Positions 15,833-24,022 of a stretch of DNA of 34,057 bases are shown in pieces. The notes beneath the pieces are model-generated. The model was not told the origin of the DNA and ran no database searches. It worked only from the letters and a program-made list of their open reading frames with translations. Source of the stretch: Paludibacteraceae bacterium (GTDB lineage Bacteria; Bacteroidota; Bacteroidia; Bacteroidales; Paludibacteraceae); contig JAFSTG010000037.1 of NCBI GenBank assembly GCA_017450605.1, positions 1 through 34,057 of the forward strand, in the 5' to 3' direction. Each line of letters begins with the position of its first letter. Position 1 is the first letter of the stretch. Made by a program: the position numbers and the translations under genes.

Positions 15833-16174
15833 ATGAAAAAGTTCTTGATTGTTTATGGAAGTGTTGAGATAATGCTTATATCTGTTGCACTAATGTTTTT
15901 AACTTTAGAGTGGCCAGGTGGAGCCCATAATCTGACATTAGCGTTGCTTATGCTGATTTTGTATGCAATACTTGTGGCGATATATTTACGCAACAAGTAT
16001 AGCAAATTGATGCTCAGTATTGATGCTGTCGCTTTGGCTGTAGTGTGTTTGTCGTTTATAATGAAAGCATATCATCTTCCGCTTTCTGGTTATATGGTGT
16101 TGCTTAGTTGTGTTGTGATTGTGCCTATAGTAACTGTTTACACTATGATAAAATTAGTAGAGGCGAAAGATTAA
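15833..16174 (+). CDS. Small four-helix membrane protein, unknown function
   Basis: From the ATG at 15833 this is a 113-residue integral membrane protein. Predicted helices lie at about 4-24, 32-52, 61-79 and 86-107, joined by very short loops; one loop carries LRNKYSKL. An in-frame TTG at 15806 is less likely because it would add polar residues before the first helix. Two segments, FLTLEWPGG and FIMKAYHLPLSG, vaguely recall the F-K-x-x-H-x-P-G pattern seen in GldL-like Bacteroidetes membrane proteins, which hints at an internal duplication. It follows the metallopeptidase gene by 16 bases and is probably the last gene of that unit. No function can be named. Confidence 0.75.
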   Translation: MKKFLIVYGSVEIMLISVALMFLTLEWPGGAHNLTLALLMLILYAILVAIYLRNKYSKLMLSIDAVALAVVCLSFIMKAYHLPLSGYMVLLSCVVIVPIVTVYTMIKLVEAKD

Positions 16175-16249
16175 AGGCGGAAAATTATAAAAACATTCAC
16201 TCCATTTATTATTGCGGAATTCCGTTGTTCGCAGAAACAAATATTTTTG

Positions 16250-16257
16250 TAATTTTG
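16250..16257 (+). promoter_or_regulatory. -7 box of the beta-barrel/lipoprotein cassette
   Basis: TAATTTTG at 16250-16257 matches the -7 consensus 22 bases before the ATG at 16280. The -33 region has no clear TTTG. Just above it is the perfect palindrome CGGAATTCCG (16215-16224), a possible operator. Confidence 0.55.
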
Positions 16258-16279
16258 CTGTGTGTCTATTGGAAAAATA

Positions 16280-16942
16280 ATGAACTATAAGATTTTTATA
16301 TTATCGTGTTGCTTATTGGTATTGGGCATAACCACCGTTAATGCTGAGACAAAAGCAGACCGTGAAGTGTGGAGGCACGAATTGCGAATAGGTTGGGGCG
16401 ACCAGTTGTTTGAGAGTTTAGTTTGGCATAACCCAACCAGTATTGCTAAAACTCTTCCGGAGTCGCTATCTCAAACATATCACGAAGACTATCGTTATAA
16501 TCAGCACTTGTGGCTTGAGTATCAATATCGGCAAAACGGCTGGTTCTCATACGGTTTTATGACCGATGTGAGTGAGGTGAGTTGGGTTGATGTAACACGC
16601 AACGGAAGGGGCGATGAACTAAGTCGTTCAGACAGAAACTATTTTTATAACATAGTGTTGATGCCAACTATCCGTTTTACTTATTTTCACCACGAGAATG
16701 TAAATATATTTACCGGTTTGGGCTTAGGTTTGGGAATAAACGGCGGAACGGAACTCAATAGCAAAGGTAAGTCAACCGATGTTGGTATGGCAGTGCAAAT
16801 ATCGGTTATTGGCGTGAGTGCCAACTATAAGCGTTGGTTCTGGACCCTTGATTTGGGTGGTCTATACTCCATTAAAAACCAAAATACGGTATTTCTTGCT
16901 TCGTCGAGAATTATTAGCGTGGGCTTAGGTGTGAGATTTTAA
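16280..16942 (+). CDS. Small outer-membrane beta-barrel protein
   Basis: From the ATG at 16280 this protein has 220 residues. Residues 1-22 (MNYKIFILSCCLLVLGITTVNA) form a signal peptide. The rest alternates aromatic and polar residues in strand-like blocks, for example LWLEYQYRQNGWFSYGFM, IVLMPTIRFTYF, NIFTGLGLGLGING and RIISVGLGVRF. It ends in phenylalanine as outer-membrane barrels often do, and an eight-strand barrel is plausible. An upstream in-frame GTG at 16262 would lie on the expected transcription start and is rejected. The next gene starts 20 bases later, and the three genes 16280-19198 look like one operon. No ligand or function is evident. Confidence 0.8.
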   Translation: MNYKIFILSCCLLVLGITTVNAETKADREVWRHELRIGWGDQLFESLVWHNPTSIAKTLPESLSQTYHEDYRYNQHLWLEYQYRQNGWFSYGFMTDVSEVSWVDVTRNGRGDELSRSDRNYFYNIVLMPTIRFTYFHHENVNIFTGLGLGLGINGGTELNSKGKSTDVGMAVQISVIGVSANYKRWFWTLDLGGLYSIKNQNTVFLASSRIISVGLGVRF

Positions 16943-16962
16943 TATTTTAAAATGAATTTTAA

Positions 16963-18294
16963 ATGGTAATGAAGAAATATATAGTAATATCGCTTGCATT
17001 CCTATTAGTGTTTGGCAGTTGCCGTTTTCGTGAGGAGGAGTTTGTTGATTTCTCTGACATAGAGGCAGCAAAAGGGTTGAGTTTTCGTGTGCTTGGTCAG
17101 CACGAGACCGATTTGAGCAACGGTTTTCCTGATGATTGTTTTCTTCCCGATGGCACTCCTGTAAATGCTGTGGGTTATTCCGTGGAAACCGATTCGTCGG
17201 CAGTTATGAAGAAAACAACCAGCACCACTGCCACTAATATAGTTCAGCAATTGCTAAAATACGGTAATCAGAACCGAGTGATTGAAATAGTGGGTACTTA
17301 TCCGAGCATGACTTCCGATTTCGATGACATTACTCTGTCGGGGAAAGTGATGCTGCCCAAAGGTAGAAGACCCAAACGCATGATACTGGTCAGTCATTAC
17401 ACGGTATGCTCTAATGTAGAGGCACCGAGCAACTGTTTCTCTTTGGAGGGCGTGCTTGTTAAATTAGGGTACGGATTGATTATACCTGATTATATTGGTT
17501 ATGGTATAACGGCAAACGAGGTTCACCCTTATCTTGTAATGGAGCTGACAGCGCAAAATGTTCTCGATATGTATCTTGCCGTGCGTCCGTGGCTTAAGGC
17601 TGTGGGAATGGAACCTGAAAACGACGATATATACTTGATGGGGTATAGTCAGGGTGGAGCAAACACTATGGCTGTAGAATGTTTGATAGAGACAGAATAT
17701 TCCGACCCCCAAGATTCTGAATATGTTAAGATTCACCGTGTGTTTGCAGGTGGCGGTCCGTATGATGTGAAGGCAACTTACGAACGTTTCGTAGTAACCG
17801 ATACAGCCAGTTACCCTGTGGCAGTTCCGCTTGTGCTGCAAGGAATGATAAAGGGTAATAATCTTGATATTAAAATGAACGATATTATGCAGGACTGGAT
17901 ATACAATAATTTAGATGAATGGATAAACAGCAAGAAATATACATCGGGGCAAATAAACAAGCTTATTGGAACGAAAGTAACACACAATATCCTTACAGAG
18001 ATGGGTATGAAGCAAACATCCGATAAGGTGGCAGAACTTTATAAGGCAATGACAATCAATTCTATTACATCGTATAACTGGACACCTGAAGCAAGTGTTT
18101 ATATGATGCACTCGATGGACGATGAGACAGTGCCTTTCACCAATGCAACAAACGCAAAGTCGAAATGGAAGAATGCCAACATATTGTATAATTTCGGGCA
18201 TTATGGCAGTCATGTGCAAACTGCGTTGAGGTTTATTTATTCTGTACAAACGCTTCTTGAAGAAGAAGAAAAAGAGATGAAGAAATATGAATAA
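16963..18294 (+). CDS. Alpha/beta-hydrolase lipoprotein (lipase/peptidase-like)
   Basis: This 443-residue exported lipoprotein (lipobox FGSC, Cys20) has an alpha/beta-hydrolase fold. The nucleophile elbow is GYSQGG with Ser229. The acid is probably Asp386 or Asp387 in HSMDDETVPF, and the histidine His413 or His417 in FGHYGSH. The core strand and loop ILVSHYTVCS (141-150) and GLIIPDYIGYG (171-181) are typical of secreted lipase/esterase-like and S9-like families. The first ATG is at 16963 and a second, at 16969, would remove two residues. It overlaps the following lipoprotein gene by eight bases. Substrate is unknown; esterase, lipase or peptidase are all possible. Confidence 0.82.
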   Translation: MVMKKYIVISLAFLLVFGSCRFREEEFVDFSDIEAAKGLSFRVLGQHETDLSNGFPDDCFLPDGTPVNAVGYSVETDSSAVMKKTTSTTATNIVQQLLKYGNQNRVIEIVGTYPSMTSDFDDITLSGKVMLPKGRRPKRMILVSHYTVCSNVEAPSNCFSLEGVLVKLGYGLIIPDYIGYGITANEVHPYLVMELTAQNVLDMYLAVRPWLKAVGMEPENDDIYLMGYSQGGANTMAVECLIETEYSDPQDSEYVKIHRVFAGGGPYDVKATYERFVVTDTASYPVAVPLVLQGMIKGNNLDIKMNDIMQDWIYNNLDEWINSKKYTSGQINKLIGTKVTHNILTEMGMKQTSDKVAELYKAMTINSITSYNWTPEASVYMMHSMDDETVPFTNATNAKSKWKNANILYNFGHYGSHVQTALRFIYSVQTLLEEEEKEMKKYE

Positions 18295-19198
18295 GAGATA
18301 TTTTTACATACTATTAACAGTTTTTCTATGTGCAGGTTGCAAGCCGGAAGCGAATTGGGAGACTGACGATATTCAGATTAATATGACTATTGACAAGGTA
18401 TCGGCAGGGTATGTGGAGTGCAGTTTCTCAACAAACAAAGACGCCTACTATATGATATCAATAGTTGAGGCCGACGATAGTTTCAATCCCCATACATATC
18501 AGAAGCAGTTTATGACACTTGCCCTTGATTCAGCAAACCTTAAATATATGGAATGGCGAAACAGCCTGCTTCGGCAAGGCGAGTTTAATATAGCCCCTTT
18601 TGCAAGTCATTCGCTGCAGTATGGAAGCGTAAAGCATTTCTTTACGGGTTTGATGCCAGGCGAGAAATATTGGGTGTTTGCTTTCGCCGTGAATCCTGAA
18701 ACACTTCAGCCACTGAGCAAACTCTATCTTGAAGAGATAACAACAAGCCTTGAGAGCACAGTGGATGTACATTTCGAATATCGTATAAAAGGCTTATGGG
18801 ATTATATCTACCCCGTTGACTCAAATGGTAATATATTGTCGAATTTTCCATATATAGCCACTACGCGTGATAGTTTGTGGTTGGATTACTCTACCGATCC
18901 TGACGATCCTGACGATCCTGAGTGGGTAGTTTACCGCACTTTTATTGGTTGGATGCTGGATATGTTTTTAGAAGCAGAAGATGCAATACCATACTATGGA
19001 GTGCAAGCAACGGAGAACGATGGCATTGGGTCGTATGTGGAATTCGAGGAAGGACATACCTACTACACCGGTATATGTGGTTTCGACGGATTATTTCATA
19101 AAGCGACAATATATAAATTCAGGTGGAATGGTGAGAAGACCGAATACTATTTCTTCGATACAGATTCGGCAAACATAGTAAATGGTTACGACGAGTAA
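18287..19198 (+). CDS. Hypothetical lipoprotein with fibronectin-like N-terminal region
   Basis: This 303-residue protein is exported by a lipoprotein signal (LCAGC, Cys18). Residues 25-155 look like one fibronectin type III-like beta domain: alternating strands with AGYVECSFSTNKDAYYMISI and the closing FFTGLMPGEKYWVFAFAVNPET, a typical final-strand pattern. The second half (160-303) is rich in Asp, Tyr and Trp and has no domain I recognise. A Asp-Pro repeat (DPDDPDDPE) is coded by three 9-bp DNA repeats. It overlaps the hydrolase gene by eight bases, so the two proteins are made together and probably work at the same envelope surface. Function unknown. Confidence 0.72.
   Translation: MNKRYFYILLTVFLCAGCKPEANWETDDIQINMTIDKVSAGYVECSFSTNKDAYYMISIVEADDSFNPHTYQKQFMTLALDSANLKYMEWRNSLLRQGEFNIAPFASHSLQYGSVKHFFTGLMPGEKYWVFAFAVNPETLQPLSKLYLEEITTSLESTVDVHFEYRIKGLWDYIYPVDSNGNILSNFPYIATTRDSLWLDYSTDPDDPDDPEWVVYRTFIGWMLDMFLEAEDAIPYYGVQATENDGIGSYVEFEEGHTYYTGICGFDGLFHKATIYKFRWNGEKTEYYFFDTDSANIVNGYDE
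18895..18921 (+). repeat. Intragenic 9-bp tandem repeat
   Basis: Close to three copies of GATCCTGAC lie head to tail inside the lipoprotein gene. They encode DPDDPDDPE. Gain or loss of units would keep the reading frame, so the Asp-Pro run could vary in length between strains. Confidence 0.7.
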
Positions 19199-19237
19199 AT
19201 TCATTATTAACTTAACATATTTAAAACTTTTAAGATT

Positions 19238-19951
19238 ATGAAACTAACAAACAAACTTGGTGCTGAATTTTTAGGCACATTCTGGCTCGTATTGGGCGGT
19301 TGCGGAACCGCTATCTTTGGTCATGTAGGTTTCCTTGGCGTATCTCTCGCCTTTGGTCTTACCGTTCTTACTATGGCTTATGCCGTAGGTCATATCTCGG
19401 GTGCACATCTCAATCCTGCTGTTTCGCTTGGTGTTTTTGTTAATGGCAGAATGACTTGGAAAGAGATGCTTTGCTACTGGTGTGCTCAGATTCTTGGTGG
19501 TATAGCAGCCGCCGCCGTTCTCTATGGTGTGGCTAAGGCTGCCCACATGACGATAGGCACATTTGCTGCTAACGGATATGGCGACTTCTTCGGTGCTGCA
19601 GACCTTGCCGCCGGCTATCAGCAGATCTCATGTGGTGGTGCTTTCGTGGTAGAGTGCTTGCTCACCTTCGTCTTCCTGATGGTGATACTTGGCGCTACCG
19701 ACGAGAAGAACGGGTGTGGCAAGTTTGCAGGTGTGGCTATCGGCTTGTGCCTGACACTGATTCACCTTATCAGTATTCCTCTGACCAACACTTCGGTTAA
19801 CCCTGCTCGTTCTATAGCACAGGCTATCTTCTCTGAGAATGCTTTTGCAATGTCGCAACTGTGGCTCTTTATTGTAGCTCCGTTGGTAGGTGCTGCATTG
19901 GCAGGTTTGGCATATAAGTGCCTTGTTTGCGAAGGCAAGTGCAAGAAATAA
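19238..19951 (+). CDS. aqpZ: Aquaporin Z
   Basis: This 237-residue inner-membrane channel of the MIP family has both NPA boxes: HLNPAVSLG (NPA 59-61) and SVNPARSIAQ (NPA 188-190). The selectivity filter looks water-type: His176 and Arg191 are spaced as in AqpZ, where glycerol channels have a smaller residue at the histidine position. Six membrane helices are visible, opening with AEFLGTFWLVLGGCG. The C-terminus is short and basic (CEGKCKK). No clear promoter is seen in the 39 bases upstream. A bidirectional terminator follows at 20001-20042 and separates it from the convergent fructokinase gene. Confidence 0.93.
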   Translation: MKLTNKLGAEFLGTFWLVLGGCGTAIFGHVGFLGVSLAFGLTVLTMAYAVGHISGAHLNPAVSLGVFVNGRMTWKEMLCYWCAQILGGIAAAAVLYGVAKAAHMTIGTFAANGYGDFFGAADLAAGYQQISCGGAFVVECLLTFVFLMVILGATDEKNGCGKFAGVAIGLCLTLIHLISIPLTNTSVNPARSIAQAIFSENAFAMSQLWLFIVAPLVGAALAGLAYKCLVCEGKCKK

Positions 19952-20000
19952 CCTCAGTAAAGTTAGAAAAACTGCCGGATACTCTTCGGCGCAAACAACG

Positions 20001-20042
20001 AAACAAAATAAGAGGCACAACACTGCGCCTCTTATTTTGTTT
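20001..20042. terminator. Bidirectional terminator between aqpZ and fructokinase genes
   Basis: A perfect 16-bp inverted repeat: AAACAAAATAAGAGGC (20001-20016) and its complement (20027-20042) around a 10-base loop. The lower stem is A on the left and T on the right, and each strand continues into a T-rich 3' arm, as expected for an intrinsic terminator that works in both directions. Confidence 0.85.
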
Positions 20043-20061
20043 TTGTTGCCGATAGGTGCTC

Positions 20062-20934
20062 TTACTTGATGTTGTCGGGTATGGTAGGCATGGCTCCGTG
20101 CTGAGTGCAGACGAAGGCAGAAACGCGTACGGCAGTCTCGTGAGCCTCGCGAATAGTCTTGCCACGTAGCAGTTGAGCAACAAACGAGCCGGTGAAACTG
20201 TCGCCTGCTCCTACGGTGTCGGCAACAACGACTTTCGGGGTAGGGCAGAATGAACTCTCGGTGGCAGTGAACACATAACTGCCGTTTATTCCGCAGGTGA
20301 GAATGAGAATCTTGAGGTCGTAGTCGGCTATGAGTTTACGACATACATCCTCTGCACTGAGACCTTCGTAGCCGAACATCTCTTGCACGATGATGAGTTC
20401 TTCGTCGTTAATCTTTAGTACATTACATAAACGGAACGACTCGCCGAGAATCTCCTTGTTATAGAAATGCTGACGAAGATTGATATCGAATACGCGTAGC
20501 GTCTTGTCGGTTTGCGGCATGGTACTAAGGAAATGGTGAATCGTTTCTCTTGACACACTATTGCGTTGTGCAAGCGAGCCGAAACAAACGGCTATAGTCT
20601 GCTCGGCGAGGGCCTTGAGTTCCGGTGTAAAGGGGATATTATCCCATGCCACATTTTCGCAAATATCATATTGCGGAATCCCTTTTGAATCGAGTGTTAC
20701 TTGAACCGTACCAGTTGGGAAAGCCACCTGTGGCAGGTAATAACTTAGTCCTTTCTGCGAGAAGTTATCGAGAATTTCTTGACCTAACGAGTCGTGTCCG
20801 ACAGCGCTTACAGCCACCGATTGCAGCCCGAACTGCGCTGCGTGGTAGGCAAAGTTGGCGGGTGCACCGCCTATTTTTCTTCCTTCAGGGAGGCAATCCC
20901 AGAGTGCCTCACCTATTCCGATGATGTAGTTCAT
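20062..20934 (-). CDS. Fructokinase (PfkB family)
   Basis: This 290-residue cytoplasmic sugar kinase most likely phosphorylates fructose released by the two GH32 enzymes. PfkB motif 1 is GGAPANFAYHAAQFG (22-36) with the sugar-binding residues. Motif 2 is DTVGAGDSFTGSF (239-251), where GAGD forms the anion hole and Asp245 is the catalytic base. ICENVAWDNI and INLRQHFYN correspond to fructokinase-type substrate loops. It is the last gene of the fructan locus, 28 bases after the MFS importer gene, and its end faces the bidirectional terminator. The position matches the BT1757-type fructokinase of the B. thetaiotaomicron levan locus. Confidence 0.92.
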   Translation of the reverse strand: MNYIIGIGEALWDCLPEGRKIGGAPANFAYHAAQFGLQSVAVSAVGHDSLGQEILDNFSQKGLSYYLPQVAFPTGTVQVTLDSKGIPQYDICENVAWDNIPFTPELKALAEQTIAVCFGSLAQRNSVSRETIHHFLSTMPQTDKTLRVFDINLRQHFYNKEILGESFRLCNVLKINDEELIIVQEMFGYEGLSAEDVCRKLIADYDLKILILTCGINGSYVFTATESSFCPTPKVVVADTVGAGDSFTGSFVAQLLRGKTIREAHETAVRVSAFVCTQHGAMPTIPDNIK

Positions 20935-20962
20935 GATTATAGTAAATATTGGTTACTTGGTG

Positions 20963-22123
20963 TTATTTCATTTTGTAGCAATAGAAAACGAGGTAGAGTG
21001 CTCCTACAGTCATTACTGCCACAGCGCCTATTGTACCCCAGAGGTCAGACATAAATCCCATGCACAGAGGGAAGATTGTTCCTCCAAATAGTCCCATAAT
21101 CATCAGTCCGGATATCTCGTTTTCGTGTTCGGGGTCGAACAATAGAGCTTGCGAGAAGCAAATAGAGAATATGTTAGAGTTTCCGAAACCTACAAGTGCT
21201 ATACCGGCATAAAGAGCCCACGAAGCGTGCCCTAAGAAGAGCAGAATCATTGCGCACACTATCATCGCTACCGAAATGATGGCGAAAGTGCGTGCAGAAA
21301 CTTTGCGCAGTATGAAACTGCCGCTAAAGCAACCTATCGTACGGAAAATGAAATACAAAGAAGTAGCGAAAGCTGCTTCGTCGAGAGTGAAAGCGAGACG
21401 CTCCATGAGAATCTTGGGTGCGGTGGTGTTGGTTCCGACGTCGATACCTACATGGCACATAATGCCAAGGAAACAAAGCAGAATGAAGGGTTTACCAAGC
21501 AGTTTGAAAGCACCGGTAAAGGATGCGGGTTTGCCTGCGGGAGCCTCTTCAATATGTGTGAAACCTAATGCGAGAATAGCCAAAACACCAATGATAGCGT
21601 AGATAGGGAAGAGTACTCGCCAACCTAATCCGAATGAAGGGAGAACTTGTGTTGCGCCCCACATAGCAATATACGGAGCAAGGAATGATGCTATAGCCTT
21701 GATAAACTGCCCGAATGTGAGAGTAGATGCTAATTTGTCGCCGCTGACGATATTGCTGACAAGCGGGTTAAGAGAGGTCTGCATAAGGGCATTACCTATT
21801 CCTAATAGTGAGAATGCTATGAGCATCAATGCGTACGATTCGCCAAACAGTGGCAAAACAAGTGAGAGTACTGTTACAATAATACTCAAGAGAACTGTTT
21901 TCTTACGGCCTATCTTGTTCATTAACATTCCAGTGGGAACGCTGAACAAAAGGAACCAAAAGAACACAAGTGAAGGCATGATGTTGGCTTGAGAGTCAGC
22001 CAAGCCAAGGTCTTTCTGAACATAGTTGCTGGCAATGCCTACTAAATCGACAAATCCCATAGTGAAGAAGCAAAGCATCACAGGGATAAATACTGCCAAC
22101 GATGAATTTTTCTTTTCTGTCAT
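20963..22123 (-). CDS. MFS sugar transporter, probable fructose importer
   Basis: This 386-residue inner-membrane protein has 12 predicted helices and the FucP/GlcP-like MFS pattern. The loop 2-3 signature is MNKIGRKKTV (68-77), and the repeat-half opening is PFILLCFLGIMCHVGIDVGTN. The helix 1 region SLAVFIPVMLCFFTMGFVDLVG matches Bacteroidetes monosaccharide/H+ symporters. It lies between the periplasmic GH32 and the fructokinase, so it most likely carries fructose from periplasm to cytoplasm, as BT1758 does. The 55-base gap to the GH32 gene contains a 21-bp tandem duplication. Confidence 0.9.
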   Translation of the reverse strand: MTEKKNSSLAVFIPVMLCFFTMGFVDLVGIASNYVQKDLGLADSQANIMPSLVFFWFLLFSVPTGMLMNKIGRKKTVLLSIIVTVLSLVLPLFGESYALMLIAFSLLGIGNALMQTSLNPLVSNIVSGDKLASTLTFGQFIKAIASFLAPYIAMWGATQVLPSFGLGWRVLFPIYAIIGVLAILALGFTHIEEAPAGKPASFTGAFKLLGKPFILLCFLGIMCHVGIDVGTNTTAPKILMERLAFTLDEAAFATSLYFIFRTIGCFSGSFILRKVSARTFAIISVAMIVCAMILLFLGHASWALYAGIALVGFGNSNIFSICFSQALLFDPEHENEISGLMIMGLFGGTIFPLCMGFMSDLWGTIGAVAVMTVGALYLVFYCYKMK

Positions 22124-22140
22124 GGTATTATTTTGTTTAT

Positions 22141-22182
22141 AGATTTTAGTTTAGAGATTAGAGATTTTAGTTTAGAGATTAG
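22141..22182. repeat. Perfect 21-bp tandem duplication at the GH32 stop
   Basis: Two identical abutting 21-base units at 22141-22161 and 22162-22182, each starting AGATTTTAGTTTAG. The right copy contains the stop codon of the periplasmic GH32 gene (22179-22181). It is most easily explained by slippage that doubled the region after the stop. Confidence 0.85.
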
Positions 22183-23957
22183 CGAATTTCATAAATCTTA
22201 TACGAACCGTTGCTAACCGATATATTGTTGTACGGCTTGTTAGGGAATACGAGGTTAGTCATACTCCATGCTCCATTGCCATCGAATGCTTCAACCGAGC
22301 AATTGTCGATAAACAGCGTAAGACGATATGTATCACGAGTAACAAACAAAGGAACTACGGTTACTGCTGGGAAATCTTTCGAGAAACTTGTCTTGCCCGA
22401 TTTGCGACGGTCCATCGAGAATGTTTGTTTCTTGAAGTTATAAGTCATCGTTACTTGCTCGCCGCGGTCGTTAGAGAGCGTAATGACAGTGTTCTTCTTT
22501 GCCGCAGGTACTTCTATCTCAACGACAGCAGTAGGATTTAGTTTGTCTGTCAGTTTGCCTTTTGCTGCCAGCGATTCGCTCGACGGGCGTACTGCCACGC
22601 GGAGTTCACCTTTGTCATCGCGATAAAGACCAAGGTCGCGAGCTATAGTATTCTGCGAACGGAATTGTTTAGTAGGTACTTCGTTTGCGTATTGCCAGTT
22701 CGACATCCAGCCGAGTGCCACTACTCGTCCTTGAGGGGCATTATGCCAAGTAACAGTGGCGTAATGGTCTTTGCCGTAGTCGAGCCATTTCTGCTCTTCC
22801 TTGCCATCAACGCAAGTGAAAGTGGTGCCGTCGAAGTCGCCTACGAAATATTGAGTGGCGCTACCACCGAAAGGACCTCCGGGGTTGATATTGCACAGAA
22901 GCACCCATTTCTTCTCGTTAGTGCCTTCTATGGTCAGTTCGAAGAGGTCGGGACATTCCCACACGCCCGAATGGTTTCCATAACCTTCACCGAAACGGCT
23001 GTCGTAATGCCAAGTCTTGAGGTCTTGCGACGAGTAGAAGCGCATTTCCTGCTGGCATGCAAGCACCATCGTCCAACATCCTTTTTTCGTATTCCATATC
23101 ACTTTCGGATCGCGGAAATCAGGCGTGGTGTCGGTAAGAACAGGGTTGCCATCGTATTTTACAAATGTTTTCCCGCCATCGACACTATATGCCATCGATT
23201 GTTTCTGACTTTGGTCTGCACCGGTGTAGAAAGCAATGATAGCGTTCTTGCCAAAGCCGGCATCACCACGTTTGTCGATAACACACGAGCCGGAGAATAT
23301 TGTTCCGAGTGCATCGGGTGCAATGGCAACATCTTGCTCAGTCCAGTGTCTTAGGTCTGCAGAGATACTATGTCCCCAATTCATATTTCCCCAGCGTGAA
23401 CCGTAGGGGTTGAACTGGTAATAGAGGTGCCACAGTCCGCTGAGTGCATCGTAGAACATTCCATTGGGGTCGTTCATCCAACCATAGAATGGGGTGTGAT
23501 GGTAAGTAGAGCGCCATTGTTCGCGATTATGCACAACGAAGCGGTCGGAGGTCTGCATCTCTTTCCAGCAAATAAACTTGCGGCGGTCAGGACGAATAGC
23601 AGTTTTGTTATAAGGATGCTTTTTATTATAATGATAAAGCGGGAAATGAATATCTAAAATAATCTGCTTCCCCATGTAAGGTTGCATGTCGAAAGGTACA
23701 ACATAATCGATGCTATCGGCAGCAAGGCGGGCATTGAAAGTAGTTACTTGTACTCCGTCGATTATCACTCTGATGAAAGCCTCAGGCGCGGCTTCTTCGA
23801 TAGGAAGAGAAAGGTAACGCTCTGTGGGGTTAATTGTTAACAGAGTGTTAAATTCGCCACTATGATTCATTGTTATGCCTTTGGGCAAGGCATAAACAGT
23901 AACCGATAATAGAGTTAAGACAATAATTGTCAGTTGCTTAATTAGATTTTGTTTCAT
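22179..23957 (-). CDS. GH32 exo-fructanase, periplasmic
   Basis: This 592-residue glycoside hydrolase family 32 enzyme hydrolyses beta-fructosyl bonds. The three acidic motifs are intact: WMNDPNG (160-166, nucleophile Asp163), FRDP (281-284, Asp283) and WECPD (333-337, acid/base Glu334). A plain signal peptide (about 1-23, ending VYA) without a lipobox cysteine suggests a periplasmic location. An N-terminal beta domain (24-140) precedes the five-blade propeller, and a C-terminal beta-sandwich ends with SVEAFDGNGAWSMTNLVFP. It heads the second transcript of the locus, with its own promoter at 23986-24015. By position it corresponds to BT1759; an exo mode releasing fructose is inferred from that and from the periplasmic signal. 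Confidence 0.93.
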   Translation of the reverse strand: MKQNLIKQLTIIVLTLLSVTVYALPKGITMNHSGEFNTLLTINPTERYLSLPIEEAAPEAFIRVIIDGVQVTTFNARLAADSIDYVVPFDMQPYMGKQIILDIHFPLYHYNKKHPYNKTAIRPDRRKFICWKEMQTSDRFVVHNREQWRSTYHHTPFYGWMNDPNGMFYDALSGLWHLYYQFNPYGSRWGNMNWGHSISADLRHWTEQDVAIAPDALGTIFSGSCVIDKRGDAGFGKNAIIAFYTGADQSQKQSMAYSVDGGKTFVKYDGNPVLTDTTPDFRDPKVIWNTKKGCWTMVLACQQEMRFYSSQDLKTWHYDSRFGEGYGNHSGVWECPDLFELTIEGTNEKKWVLLCNINPGGPFGGSATQYFVGDFDGTTFTCVDGKEEQKWLDYGKDHYATVTWHNAPQGRVVALGWMSNWQYANEVPTKQFRSQNTIARDLGLYRDDKGELRVAVRPSSESLAAKGKLTDKLNPTAVVEIEVPAAKKNTVITLSNDRGEQVTMTYNFKKQTFSMDRRKSGKTSFSKDFPAVTVVPLFVTRDTYRLTLFIDNCSVEAFDGNGAWSMTNLVFPNKPYNNISVSNGSYKIYEIR

Positions 23958-23985
23958 GATATACTGTTTGTTGGTTTTTCTATGG

Positions 23986-24015
23986 CAAAGGTAGTGAGTT
24001 TTTTTTTACTGCAAA
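23986..24015 (-). promoter_or_regulatory. Promoter of the exo-GH32/importer/fructokinase transcript
   Basis: On the minus strand TTTG (24015-24012), an 18-base spacer and TACCTTTG (23993-23986) fit the Bacteroidetes promoter. The ATG at 23957 lies 28 bases beyond the -7 box. The direct repeats at 24023-24051 sit eight bases upstream of the -33 box. Confidence 0.75.
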
Positions 24016-24022
24016 ACCACAA

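Noticed and set aside
22665-23354. 229-codon plus-strand ORF inside the GH32 gene
   Set aside because: It is the mirror of a clearly real GH32 reading frame with all catalytic motifs, and its own translation shows no domain.
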